From Propionibacteriaceae bacterium UBA6238 (lineage in GTDB: Bacteria > Actinomycetota > Actinomycetes > Propionibacteriales > Propionibacteriaceae): a DNA stretch of 42,761 nucleotides. The translations under genes and the position numbers were made by a program. Location of the stretch: positions 1-42,761 of the forward strand of contig DJWE01000007.1 in NCBI GenBank assembly GCA_002441465.1, given 5' to 3'. Numbering within the stretch: the first letter of the stretch is position 1; every line of letters begins with the position of its first letter. This document shows positions 16,947 through 25,403 of the stretch, piece by piece. The notes beneath the pieces were generated by a model. It made no database searches, had not been told where the DNA came from, and was given only the letters and a program-made list of their open reading frames with translations.

Positions 16947-17141
16947 CCCATTTCTTTCGGTGTGTGACGATCTGACGATCGTGGCTGAGGCGGTTGTCCC
17001 GTCCGGCGTCGGCTTCTGTGCCGGCACCGGCTGCAAGGTCGGGTTGATCATTTCTAGGACGATCACCTGCTGAATTCCCATCCGAGGCAGCGCTACCTCG
17101 ATGAGGGGACGGTGGCGGGGATTCTTCCCGCTCGACCGGTC

Positions 17142-17155
17142 TGCACACGCTTGCA
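17142..17155. promoter_or_regulatory. LacI-type operator upstream of operon 1
   Basis: TGCACACGCTTGCA is a near-palindrome matching the perfect palindrome at 18324-18337 (TGCACACGTGTGCA) in 12 of 14 positions, with the CpG centre typical of LacI operators. It lies in the gap between the regulator and binding-protein genes, about 200 bp before the binding-protein start. It is probably bound by the regulator encoded at 17206-18264; a clear -35/-10 was not found here. Confidence 0.65.
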
Positions 17156-17205
17156 GAGCCGGCCCGAAGTGTCTCCTATCTACTTGATTGGTGAATTCTT
17201 GTGGT

Positions 17206-18264
17206 CTACAGACGGCGGCAGGACGCGCGCTCGACGAGCACCGCGCCCCAACTCTTGGAGAACTGGCTCTCAAACGGTGAGCTGGTGTAGGCGATCACCT
17301 GGTCCGTGAGCACTTCGAGCATCTCCTTGATGTCGATGCGGAAGGTGGTCAGGGCGGGGTTGAAGAAGCGGCTCAGGAACGAGTCGTCGGCGCCGAGGAC
17401 GGACACGTCTTCCGGGACCTTCAGGCCTTCGTGCTCGAGCGCCTCGACCGTGGCCAACGCTATTGAGTCGTTGGTGGCGAAGATCGCTGTGGGGAGTTCG
17501 GCGCCACTTCGGACGAGTCCACGGACCTGATCGCGCGCGAGGTCCATCCGGAACGAGCAGTTCAGCATCCATTCGTCACGCACCGGTAACCCGTGCTTCT
17601 CCATGCTGCGCAGGAACGCGTCGTGCTTCTGGCGCCCGTTGAAGCGGCGAAGATCTCCGTGGACGGCGCCGATTCTCGTGTGACCGAGCGAAACCAGGTA
17701 GTCCACCGCGCTCTCGCCCACGGAACTGTCGAAGTTCGTTACGATGCGGTTCGGCTCTCGCTTCGTCTCCACGTCAGTGTCGAAGATCCCGATGCAGTAC
17801 CCTTCGTCCACGAGTCGCTCGATCGACGGGTATTCCTCGGGGAAGCCGACGAAGATTCCCGCCTCGACCCGGCCCTGCTGGAACATGGAGGCCACCTTCG
17901 AGTCCACTTTTGGATCCTCGATGTCGAAGACGAGGGTCACCAGGGTGTGGAACCCCCGCAACGACGCCCGGGAGAGCAGGCAGCGCAGGATGTAGTCGAG
18001 GTCGTGCGGATCCTGGAGGTCCTGCGTGCTCGTCGGCGATCCGGTGGAGATGAAGAGCCCGATCGTGTTGGACTTCTTGCCCGTGAGGAGTTGCCCAGAC
18101 AGCTTTGGGGTGTAGCCGAGATGCCGGATCGCGTCCATGACGCGCTCCCGAGTTTCGGGCCGCACCACCTCGGGACGGCTCAGGACCCGGCTCACGGTGC
18201 TGCGGGAAACGCCGGCGGCGCGGGCAACGCGAAAGCTGTCCACGGAGTTGCTGGCAGCAGGCAT
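17206..18264 (-). CDS. LacI family transcriptional regulator of operon 1
   Basis: 352 residues. N-terminal LacI helix-turn-helix (about residues 10-35, VARAAGVSRSTVSRVLSRPE) and hinge helix, then a periplasmic-binding-like effector domain starting at NTIGLFIS near residue 68. It is followed by the operon 1 transport genes on the same strand. Matching operators lie just upstream of its own gene (18324) and of the binding-protein gene (17142), so it probably represses both itself and the operon until a sugar ligand binds. Confidence 0.92.
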   Translation of the reverse strand: MPAASNSVDSFRVARAAGVSRSTVSRVLSRPEVVRPETRERVMDAIRHLGYTPKLSGQLLTGKKSNTIGLFISTGSPTSTQDLQDPHDLDYILRCLLSRASLRGFHTLVTLVFDIEDPKVDSKVASMFQQGRVEAGIFVGFPEEYPSIERLVDEGYCIGIFDTDVETKREPNRIVTNFDSSVGESAVDYLVSLGHTRIGAVHGDLRRFNGRQKHDAFLRSMEKHGLPVRDEWMLNCSFRMDLARDQVRGLVRSGAELPTAIFATNDSIALATVEALEHEGLKVPEDVSVLGADDSFLSRFFNPALTTFRIDIKEMLEVLTDQVIAYTSSPFESQFSKSWGAVLVERASCRRL

Positions 18265-18323
18265 GGTCTCGCTTCGTTCTCCTGCACCCGATCAGCGGGG
18301 CTGATAGTCGCCACGGGCGGCGA

Positions 18324-18337
18324 TGCACACGTGTGCA
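18324..18337. promoter_or_regulatory. LacI-type operator (perfect palindrome) before regulator gene
   Basis: TGCACACGTGTGCA is a perfect 14-bp palindrome centred on CpG, 60 bp before the regulator start and just downstream of a plausible promoter. Its relative at 17142 precedes the binding-protein gene. Autorepression is the simplest reading. Confidence 0.7.
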
Positions 18338-18349
18338 GGCTCGTGAGCA

Positions 18350-18378
18350 AGTGTCATCGTCGTCCGCGCAGTTGTCAA
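18350..18378 (-). promoter_or_regulatory. probable promoter of the operon 1 LacI gene
   Basis: On the minus strand TTGACA (18378-18373), a 17-bp spacer and GACACT (18355-18350) form a plausible sigma-70-type promoter with a strong -35 and moderate -10. The operator at 18324-18337 lies 12 bp beyond the -10, where a bound repressor would block initiation. The IS630 remnant ends only 4 bp upstream of the -35. Confidence 0.55.
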
Positions 18379-18381
18379 CAC

Positions 18382-18504
18382 CTAGCGTCGTGGCTTCAAG
18401 CCGAACGCCTTCCAGATCCGCCCGATCGTCGACTTGTTCAGCCCGCTGCGCTGGGCCACCTTCGCCCGCGACCAGTGGGTAGCATTCGCCGGCTTCGACT
18501 CCAG
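18382..18504 (-). pseudogene. IS630-family transposase fragment
   Basis: About 40 codons ending at TAG 18384-18382 translate to the helix-turn-helix typical of IS630-type transposases: ATHWSRAKVAQRSGLNKST then IGRIWKAFGLKPRR. The catalytic DDE part, which should follow, is missing and the preceding sequence is not recognisable. No terminal repeats found. Confidence 0.7.
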
Positions 18505-18899
18505 GGTGGCTGGCCGTGCATGCGGGGGATCTTGCAAGAGCAGCGGCAAGCCATCCGCCCTGACCCTGATGATCCTGCGACCGCAGCGGACAGCTGGCAG
18601 ATCACCGGAGGCGACGCGTCGGGTCGGAGCCCTACTGTCTGTTCGCCAAGACGCCCTGTCGGGGACCGGTCTTCCCGGGTCGGAAACCCGGCCGCCGCCC
18701 GCTCTGCGGCAAGAGCCGAGACGTTGTACCCCTGGCAACCCCAACTCGGCAGCATTCCGATGCCGATCCAGGAAGCCCTGCGCACCTCCGAATTGGAGCG
18801 CAGCTGGTGACCTCCTGACAGCCAACAAGACGAGGCGTAGCCACGCCGCCAGCACGGCGGCGCCTCCCCTGCCCTCTTGACAGCGGGTCCAACATAACG
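18505..18899. other. intergenic stretch with degenerate sequence and a hairpin
   Basis: No convincing gene. Open frames here lack start signals and family resemblance and are probably IS debris. A perfect 6-bp stem with a 5-base loop at 18845-18861 (GCCGCC-AGCAC-GGCGGC) lies 39 bp beyond the end of the aldo/keto reductase genes and may terminate them; it has no T-tract. Confidence 0.5.
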
Positions 18900-19730
18900 T
18901 CAGATGCGATTGTTCGTCGCCGGGTCCGGACCGATCCGGCCACCGACCTCCAAGGCATCGAGAACCGAAACCTCGTCCGGTTCGAGCGTGAAGTCGAACA
19001 GATCGAAGTTCTCGACCATCCGGTCTTTGTGGGCCGTTCTGGGGATGATGATGCGGCCATGCTCGAGGTGCCATCGCAGGGTGATCTGTGCCACGGTCTT
19101 GTCGTGCCTGGTCGCGATTGCGTTGACTTCGGGTGTGTCCACGAGGTCGCCGCGTGCGATCGGGCTCCAGGCCTCGACCCGAATCCCTGCGTGAACGCTC
19201 CGCTCCTCGGTTCGCTTCTGCTGCAGCCGTGGATGGAGTTCGATCTGGTTGACCGCGGGGACCGTAGAGCTCTCCGCCGCCAGGCGGTCGAGATGGTCCG
19301 GGAGGAAGTTCGAGACTCCGATCGATCGGGCGAGACCCTGCTCGGCGAAGCTCTCCAGTGCGTGCCAGCTGTCGACGTACAGGCCGCGTGCGGGAGTCGG
19401 CCAATGGATGAGGTACAAGTCGACGAACGGCAACCCGAGCTTCTCCAGGCTTGACTCGATCGCCTGCCTCGACAGGCTCGCCGCTTGATCGGCGGGGCGT
19501 TGCTTGGTCGTGATGAACAGTTCTTCGCGTGGGATCCCGGACTCTGCGATGGCTTCGCCGACGGCGGCTTCGTTGTCGTACCCGGCCGCAGTGTCGATGT
19601 GGCGGTAGCCGACCTCGAGAGCATCAAGCACGACCTTCTTCGTGGACGCTGGATCGACCTGGAAGACTCCGAAACCCACTTGCGGAATGCTGGCGCCGCT
19701 GTTCAGGCTGATGACAGGCGAGTTCTGCAT
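18900..19730 (-). CDS. aldo/keto reductase (2,5-diketo-D-gluconate reductase-like)
   Basis: 276 residues, an NADPH-dependent (beta/alpha)8 reductase. Tetrad residues are visible: Asp and Tyr in HIDTAAGYDNE (about 45-56), Lys in FITTK (about 76) and His in LIHWP (about 109). The overall form resembles the AKR5 group (2,5-diketogluconate / methylglyoxal reductases). It reduces carbonyls, possibly keto-sugars. Third of three consecutive AKR genes on this strand, 76 bp after the previous one, probably under the LysR regulator at 21753. Confidence 0.9.
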   Translation of the reverse strand: MQNSPVISLNSGASIPQVGFGVFQVDPASTKKVVLDALEVGYRHIDTAAGYDNEAAVGEAIAESGIPREELFITTKQRPADQAASLSRQAIESSLEKLGLPFVDLYLIHWPTPARGLYVDSWHALESFAEQGLARSIGVSNFLPDHLDRLAAESSTVPAVNQIELHPRLQQKRTEERSVHAGIRVEAWSPIARGDLVDTPEVNAIATRHDKTVAQITLRWHLEHGRIIIPRTAHKDRMVENFDLFDFTLEPDEVSVLDALEVGGRIGPDPATNNRI

Positions 19731-19806
19731 GGTCCTTCTGCTTGTTCAACACTGGTATTCGAGGCAGTCGGGCCCTGCCTGGCAGGGGCCGACCCTGGCG
19801 GTGGTC

Positions 19807-20736
19807 CTATGGCACTAGGTAGCCGGCAGCGCGGTAGAGCTCGTACCACTCCGGACGAGTGAGTGCGACGTCAGCTCCCTTGGCGGCCGCGGTGACCCGC
19901 GCCGGCGTGGTCGTGCCGAGGACTACCTGCATCTGCGCCGGGTGCCGGGTGATCCAGGCCGTCGCGATCGCCTCGGCCGGCACGTCGTAGGACGAGGCGA
20001 GCCGGTCGATGACCGAGTTGAGCTCCGGGTAGTCCGGGTTGCCGAGGAACACTCCGGTGAAGAACCCGGCCTGGAACGGCGACCACGCTTGCACGGTGAT
20101 GTCATGCAGCCGGCAGTAGTCGAGGACGCCGAGGTCGCGACTGACCGACTGCTCGAGAGCGGCCATGTTCATCGCCACGCCCTGGGCGATGATCGGGGCA
20201 TGGGTGATCGACAGCTGCAACTGGTTGGCCACCAGCGGCTGGCTGACGTACTTCTTGAGCAGTTCGATCTGCGCCGGGGTGTGGTTCGAGACGCCGAACG
20301 CCAGCACCTTGCCGGCCGCCTCGAGCTCGTCAAAAGCGCGAGCGACCTCCTCGGGCTCGACGAGGGCGTCGGGCCGGTGCAGCAGCAGGATGTCGACGTA
20401 GTCCGTGCGCAGCGCCTCCAGCGATCCCTCCACCGCCTCGATCAGGTGCTCGTAGGAGAAGTCGAAGTACGGTCCGGACGGCGCGATGCCGGCCTTGGTC
20501 TGCAGGGTGATCTCCGAGCGCTGGGACGGCGTGAGCTGCAGCGCGTCCGCGAACCGGCGTTCACAGCCGTGGTCACCGCCGTACACATCGGCATGGTCGA
20601 AGAAGTCGATGCCGGCGGCCAGGGATGCGTCGAACAGTGCGCGCACCTCGGCGTCCGACTTGTCGTCGATGCGCATCATGCCGGTGATCACGGCGGGCAC
20701 GGCGATGTCAGTGTGTGGAAGGGTGAAGGTCTTCAT
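19807..20736 (-). CDS. aldo/keto reductase (YdhF-like)
   Basis: 309 residues, AKR fold, closest in style to the E. coli YdhF group: FFDHADVYGG (Asp and Tyr), LQTKAG (Lys) and LLLHRPDALVEPEEVA (His plus the family's typical extension). The tetrad is complete. Cytoplasmic NADPH-dependent oxidoreductase with unknown substrate. It lies between two other AKR genes, with gaps of 33 bp upstream and 76 bp downstream, so the three likely form one transcript. The three differ clearly in sequence and are not recent duplicates. Confidence 0.9.
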   Translation of the reverse strand: MKTFTLPHTDIAVPAVITGMMRIDDKSDAEVRALFDASLAAGIDFFDHADVYGGDHGCERRFADALQLTPSQRSEITLQTKAGIAPSGPYFDFSYEHLIEAVEGSLEALRTDYVDILLLHRPDALVEPEEVARAFDELEAAGKVLAFGVSNHTPAQIELLKKYVSQPLVANQLQLSITHAPIIAQGVAMNMAALEQSVSRDLGVLDYCRLHDITVQAWSPFQAGFFTGVFLGNPDYPELNSVIDRLASSYDVPAEAIATAWITRHPAQMQVVLGTTTPARVTAAAKGADVALTRPEWYELYRAAGYLVP

Positions 20737-20769
20737 CGTGAACTCCTGGATTTGTGGCTCAGGTGATGG

Positions 20770-21633
20770 TCAGGCCGCGTCAGAGAGCAGTGACATCTCG
20801 TCGCTGCTGAGAGCGAGGTCGACCGCCCGCGCGGAGTCTTCGATGCTCTCCGGGCGCGAGGCGCCCGGAATGGGAATCACGACAGGCGCCAGCTGTAGCT
20901 CCCAGGCGAGCGTGATTTGTTGAGGGCTCACCCCATGCTTCGCCGCGAGCGAGGCGAAAGCCGAGTGGCGATCGCCGAGAGCAGCGGCGTTCCGGATCCC
21001 GCCCAACGGACTCCACGGCAGGAATGCGATGCCGAGCTTCGCACAGTGCTCAAGCTCGCGAAGACTCGAACGGTGGGACGGGGAGAACTGGTTCTGAACG
21101 GACACCAGTCGCCCGTCGAGCACTCCGATCGCCTCGTCGATCTGCTGGACGCTGGCGTTGGAGATCCCGGCCAGCTGAATGACGCCCTCGTCCAGAAGAT
21201 CGCGGAGGGCGCCGACCGAGTCGGCGTAGGGCACGTGCGGGTCAGGACGGTGGAACTGGTAGAGCCCGATCGCCTCCACTCCGAGCCTCTTCGCGGAGGC
21301 CTTCGCTGCCGCCTTGAGGTATTCGGGGCGACCATCCTGGGTCCAGCTTCCGTCGCCCGGGCGCAGGTGCCCGCCCTTCGTCGCAACGAGCACCTCGCTG
21401 GTGTCGCCGCCGTAGCTTCTCAGAGCCGTGGCGATCAGCTCCTCGTTGTGCCCGACTTCACCGGCGTGCAGGTGGTAGGCGTCAGCGGTGTCGATCAAGG
21501 TGACGCCGGCGTCGAGGGCCGCGTGGATCGTCGCCACCGATCGCTCGGCGTCCGGGCGGCCCTCGATGGACATCGGCATGCCGCCAAGCCCGATCGCGCT
21601 CACAGCACGGGCACCGATCGTACGTAGGATCAT
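20770..21633 (-). CDS. aldo/keto reductase, first gene of the AKR cluster
   Basis: 287 residues with complete AKR tetrad: LIDTADAYHLHAGE (Asp, Tyr), VATKGG (Lys) and YQFHRPD (His). The C-terminal IPIPGASRPESIEDS is the typical cofactor-binding segment. An NADPH-dependent reductase or dehydrogenase of unknown substrate. It is divergent from the LysR gene at 21753; the 119-bp gap carries a LysR box at 21701-21719, so this cluster is the probable regulatory target. Confidence 0.9.
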   Translation of the reverse strand: MILRTIGARAVSAIGLGGMPMSIEGRPDAERSVATIHAALDAGVTLIDTADAYHLHAGEVGHNEELIATALRSYGGDTSEVLVATKGGHLRPGDGSWTQDGRPEYLKAAAKASAKRLGVEAIGLYQFHRPDPHVPYADSVGALRDLLDEGVIQLAGISNASVQQIDEAIGVLDGRLVSVQNQFSPSHRSSLRELEHCAKLGIAFLPWSPLGGIRNAAALGDRHSAFASLAAKHGVSPQQITLAWELQLAPVVIPIPGASRPESIEDSARAVDLALSSDEMSLLSDAA

Positions 21634-21700
21634 GAAGCAACCTCCGAGAGAAGAGGCACGGACCGGCGGACCGCACTGCAGTCAAGATAGGCCGGTGATA

Positions 21701-21719
21701 ACTTAGAAGTCCAACAAGT
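21701..21719. promoter_or_regulatory. LysR box (ACTT-N11-AAGT)
   Basis: ACTT at 21701-21704 and AAGT at 21716-21719 are inverted and separated by exactly 11 bases, matching the T-N11-A rule for LysR-type binding sites. It lies in the AT-richer part of the divergent intergenic region between LysR and the AKR genes. Confidence 0.65.
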
Positions 21720-21752
21720 CCATCTCATCTATTTCAGAAGCCGGACCGATCG

Positions 21753-22628
21753 ATGGATCTTCGCCAGATGGAGTACCTGGTGGCGCTCGCCGACGAGCAG
21801 CACTTCACCCGGGCAGCGGCGGTCTGCGGCGTGTCCCAGTCCGGTCTCTCAGCCGCCATCCGAGGCCTCGAGCTCGAGCTGGGGGGCCAACTCTTCAGCC
21901 GCACAACCCGCCGGGTGGAGCCCACGGATGCCGGCCTGGCGTTGTTGCCTTACGCACGAGAGGTGCTGAGCCAGGCCAGCGCGGGCCGCGATGCGGTCGT
22001 TCGGGTTACCCGCGAGCTCTCCGGACAGCTGCGCGTTGGGGCCGAACAGTGCCTCGGTCTCGTGGACGTTCCTGCGCTGCTCGAGAGGTTCCACCGCCGC
22101 TACCCGCAGGTGGTCATCCATTTCACCCAGGCTGGGTCCTACGACCTGCTCGACATGGTGCGAGCGGGCGAACTGGACGCGGCCTTCGTCGCCAACTCCG
22201 ACCATCTCGGCACCCTGAGCCGGGTGGAGATCGGCCGCCGGCCCATCCTGCTGCTGTGTCCGCCGGGCGATGCGCTCGCCTCGCAGGGCAGTGCGAGTTG
22301 GTGTGATCTCGACGGACGCGACTATGTGGATTTCCACGAATCCTGGGCAGTGCGTTCGATCAATGACGAACTGTGCAGGAGCCACGGGATACATCGCCGC
22401 GTGCGTTGCACGGTCAACGACATCCACACGCTTCTGGACCTGGTGCACCGAGGCCTCGGTGCTGCGCTCGTCCCGCAGACGATCGCTGCCAAGCCTCAGG
22501 CAGCCGGACTGGCGGTGTTGCAGCTTCCGCCCGACAGAATGACCGAATGGGTGGTCTCTGCCGTGACCGCGCCGACAAACGCTGAAACGGCGGCCGCCGT
22601 GCACCTCCTGGAACTCGTCGCGAGCTAG
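21753..22628 (+). CDS. LysR family transcriptional regulator
   Basis: 291 residues: N-terminal winged helix-turn-helix (MDLRQMEYLVALADEQHFTR onward, about 1-60), linker helix, then a two-lobed substrate-binding domain. It is divergent from three AKR genes and a LysR box lies 34 bp upstream of its start, so it probably controls that cluster and itself. Effector unknown. It ends 26 bp before the convergent end of operon 2. The ribosome binding site is weak. Confidence 0.93.
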   Translation: MDLRQMEYLVALADEQHFTRAAAVCGVSQSGLSAAIRGLELELGGQLFSRTTRRVEPTDAGLALLPYAREVLSQASAGRDAVVRVTRELSGQLRVGAEQCLGLVDVPALLERFHRRYPQVVIHFTQAGSYDLLDMVRAGELDAAFVANSDHLGTLSRVEIGRRPILLLCPPGDALASQGSASWCDLDGRDYVDFHESWAVRSINDELCRSHGIHRRVRCTVNDIHTLLDLVHRGLGAALVPQTIAAKPQAAGLAVLQLPPDRMTEWVVSAVTAPTNAETAAAVHLLELVAS

Positions 22629-22654
22629 CGTCGGTGAATCTTGACCGCTGGCGG

Positions 22655-23818
22655 TCAAGCGGTGCGGCTGCGCTCAACGTCGACCCACCTTTGGGTCGCC
22701 GAAGACCGCATCACCGCAGCGGTCAGTTCCGTGGCGCGCCGGCCGTCCTCGAATGTCGGCATGCCCAGCCGGCTCTCTCCCTGCGCCGAGGCGTAGACAT
22801 CGCCGACCAGGGCGTTGAAGCAGTCCTGGTAGCCCTGAGGATGCCCGGCTGGCAGCACCGTTAGCCGACGCGCTTCGGGTGATGCGGATCCCGAGCCGCG
22901 CTGGAGCAGTTCGACGCTGTCCCGCCTGCCAAGCCACAAAGTATCGGGAAGTTCCTGGTCGAACGACAATGACGCGTCGCCGGCGTCGATGGAGAACCAG
23001 AGCCGGTTCTTGCGGCCAGGCGTCACTTGGCTTGCCACGAGCGAGCCGATCGCCCCCTGGTCCGTCCGGAAGATGAGGGTGGCTGCGTCCTCTGTGCTGA
23101 CAGGGACCGGGGTGCCGGCGACAAGCCGCTCCGGTATCGCTGTCTTGAGGATGGCGGCAAGTGCGGCGATTCGATGGCCGGTAGCGAATTCGACGAGGTC
23201 ACACCAGTGGACGCCGATGTCGGCGAAGGTCCGCGACGCACCGCCCAGGGAAGGGTCGATCCGCCAGTTCTGGTCGTGCGGGTCAGCCAGCCAGTCCTGG
23301 AGGTAGGACCCGTGGATCAGGTGAACCTTTCCGAGGTTGCCGCTGTCGAGACGGGCTCGCGCTTCCTGAACGCTGGGGTAGTAGCGGTAGACAAAGGGCA
23401 CGGCGCACACGACGCCGGCCCGGTACGCGAGCTGGCTGAGTTCCGTTGCGTCCTCCAGCGACGTCGCGAGCGGCTTCTCGCATATCACGTGCTTGCCGGC
23501 GGCGATCGCCTTACGGGCGAGGTCGGCGTGGGTGTGGTTTGGGGTGCAGATGTGCACCACGTCGACGGCGGGTGATTCGATCAGCGCCTCGGCCGAAGGA
23601 GCCGCCCACTCAGCGCCCACGCGCCTCGCGATAGCGTCCACGCCCTCGGCTGAAGCGTCCGCGATGGCGCTGAGCCACCCTCCGGCGTTGCGTACCGCAC
23701 GTGCGTGCACCTGCCCGATGAAGCCGGCGCCGATGATGCCTGAGCGGAGGCCGCTGCGCTGGCTGACGGCCCGCCCGCCGAAGGTGAGAGGGGTGGAGGT
23801 GCTGGGATCGGCATTCAT
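22655..23818 (-). CDS. Gfo/Idh/MocA family oxidoreductase (operon 2)
   Basis: 387 residues. Rossmann signature GIIGAGFIGQVHAR begins near residue 27, CEKPLATS near residue 118, and the catalytic region FADIGVHWCDL retains the D-x-x-x-H arrangement, unlike the operon 1 paralogue. It is thus a likely active NAD(P)-dependent sugar dehydrogenase, perhaps oxidising C3 of a glycoside. GGAG lies 6 bases before the ATG. Last gene of operon 2, convergent with the LysR gene. Confidence 0.9.
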   Translation of the reverse strand: MNADPSTSTPLTFGGRAVSQRSGLRSGIIGAGFIGQVHARAVRNAGGWLSAIADASAEGVDAIARRVGAEWAAPSAEALIESPAVDVVHICTPNHTHADLARKAIAAGKHVICEKPLATSLEDATELSQLAYRAGVVCAVPFVYRYYPSVQEARARLDSGNLGKVHLIHGSYLQDWLADPHDQNWRIDPSLGGASRTFADIGVHWCDLVEFATGHRIAALAAILKTAIPERLVAGTPVPVSTEDAATLIFRTDQGAIGSLVASQVTPGRKNRLWFSIDAGDASLSFDQELPDTLWLGRRDSVELLQRGSGSASPEARRLTVLPAGHPQGYQDCFNALVGDVYASAQGESRLGMPTFEDGRRATELTAAVMRSSATQRWVDVERSRTA

Positions 23819-23897
23819 CCTTTGCTCCTGTCGTGGTGCGGTTCGGGTGAGGGACGGCTACCGCCGCGTTCAGTGAGGCTCATGGCCGGTGGTGCCG

Positions 23898-24395
23898 CTA
23901 CCGGGCGATGCGTTCCTTGATCTCCAGCAGCAGGCCGAGGGTGTCGGTGGTGTCGTAGTAGGTGTAACGCTCGTAGCCCTTGTCCTCGAAGAACGTCAGC
24001 GGGAAGCCGAGCCCCTCCATCACCTGGATGTCGTGGTCGAGTCCGTCGGGGATGTGGATCGACATGAAGCAGACGCTGGTGCCGTGCTTTGCGAGGTGGT
24101 CGCTCCACGGGTTCGGATCGCCGCCGGGAAGGGGCTGGACGATCTCGAACCAGAAGTTCTGAGTGTAGAAGTTCACCACCTTCATCGGCGTTCGGGGGTC
24201 GGGAGTCCCCTTGTACTGCTTCCGCGGTGTGACCGTGAAGGGCACATGCTTGTCGGCGTCCGCCGAGACGGGCCACTGGCTCTCCGGGACGGGACCCTCC
24301 TCGAAGACGGCGCGGAACGCCGCGGCAGTCTTGTCGGCGTCCGTCGTGACGATGCCGAACTTGATGATTCGTGAGCTACCGATGTGGTCTGCCAT
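23898..24395 (-). CDS. VOC superfamily protein (operon 2, second copy)
   Basis: 165 residues with the VOC double-module fold. E appears in FEIVQP and LLLEIKE, but the expected mid-protein His position reads VCFMSIHI and the first reads IIKFGIV, so metal ligands differ from glyoxalase I. It is more diverged than the other two VOC proteins in the window and is longer. AAAGGAAA precedes the ATG. It sits between the AKR and Gfo/Idh genes. Related proteins in sugar operons are often called glyoxalase-like; the reaction is unknown. Confidence 0.82.
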   Translation of the reverse strand: MADHIGSSRIIKFGIVTTDADKTAAAFRAVFEEGPVPESQWPVSADADKHVPFTVTPRKQYKGTPDPRTPMKVVNFYTQNFWFEIVQPLPGGDPNPWSDHLAKHGTSVCFMSIHIPDGLDHDIQVMEGLGFPLTFFEDKGYERYTYYDTTDTLGLLLEIKERIAR

Positions 24396-24431
24396 GACCG
24401 TTGTTTCCTTTCTCGTGCAGGCTGGCGCCTG

Positions 24432-25403
24432 TCAGTTGGTTGGGTTCTCCAGGCCGGCTGACGTGCCGGTGCTGGCGAGAATCCGCGTCCACACGTCGTC
24501 GGGAATCGGGAAGCCCGCCCAGTCCAAGGTCTGCTGTATCCGCTCGGGACGCGTGACTCCCACCACGGTGGAGGTGATCCTGGGCTCACGGAGCGAGAAC
24601 TGCAGGGCCGCAGCACCGAGGGGGATCCCAGCTTCGGCGCAGATCCTGCTGAGGGCGTCCGCGTGCTCCCGGGTCTCCGGGTTCATCGGGTGGTAGGCGT
24701 AGGTGTCGTAGGTGTCGACTCCCTTCGCGAGGACGCCGCCGCCGAACGGCGCGCCCTGCAGGACGCCGATGCCGTGCGTGTGTGCCCAATCCAGAAGGGG
24801 CTCGGCCGACCGGTCGAGCAGCGTGTAGCGATTGTGGGTGAGGACGGCCTCGAAGACGTCCGTGCGCAGGAACTGCAGCAGCATGCCCACCGGTCCGCCG
24901 GCGACGCCGAGGTGCGCCGCGATGCCTTCGTCGCGAAGCCTGACCAGCTCGGCCACCGGCCCGCGCGGTGCCATCGCCTCGGCGAAGCTGATCCGCTCCG
25001 GGTCGTGGAGGTGCAGCAGCTGCAGGCTGTCCACGCCGAGTCGCTCCAGCGAGCCCTCCACCGATCGACGGACGGCGTCCGCGTCGAACCGGCCGTCCAC
25101 CGGGTCGACTTTGGTCTGCAGGATCCAGCCGGACGGCAGCCCGCCGGCCCGGGCGATCGCCTTCCCGATCCGGCGCTCGGACTCGCCGTCGGAATAGCCG
25201 GCCGAGGTATCGTACAGGTTCAACGGCGAGTCGAACGCGGCCAGCACCGTCTCGACGGCCCGGTCCTCGGGGGTGTCGTAGCCGAACAGCTGGGGCACCG
25301 AGCCGAGGCCGCCGGAGCCGACACCGATCGGCGAGACCTCGAGGCCGGTGCGGCCGAGTGGACGGCGCTGCCGGGGGTCGAAGACTGTGGTCATCGCCGT
25401 CAC
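24432..25403 (-). CDS. aldo/keto reductase (aldose dehydrogenase-like)
   Basis: 323 residues. AKR tetrad: NLYDTSAGYSDGESE (Asp, Tyr), LQTKVD (Lys), LLHLHDPE (His). The LGRTGLEVSPIGVGSGGLG start and the GESERRIG context resemble D-threo-aldose 1-dehydrogenase / L-fucose dehydrogenase, which oxidise free aldoses to lactones. Its GTG start at 25403 overlaps the propeller gene's stop by 4 bp (GTGA); an ATG three codons later is possible. Within operon 2 it would oxidise the monosaccharide released by the glycosidase. Confidence 0.87.
   Translation of the reverse strand: MTAMTTVFDPRQRRPLGRTGLEVSPIGVGSGGLGSVPQLFGYDTPEDRAVETVLAAFDSPLNLYDTSAGYSDGESERRIGKAIARAGGLPSGWILQTKVDPVDGRFDADAVRRSVEGSLERLGVDSLQLLHLHDPERISFAEAMAPRGPVAELVRLRDEGIAAHLGVAGGPVGMLLQFLRTDVFEAVLTHNRYTLLDRSAEPLLDWAHTHGIGVLQGAPFGGGVLAKGVDTYDTYAYHPMNPETREHADALSRICAEAGIPLGAAALQFSLREPRITSTVVGVTRPERIQQTLDWAGFPIPDDVWTRILASTGTSAGLENPTN

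Noticed and set aside
18438..18785. 115-codon frame upstream of the IS630 fragment
   Set aside because: No transposase-like or other family features; likely debris.
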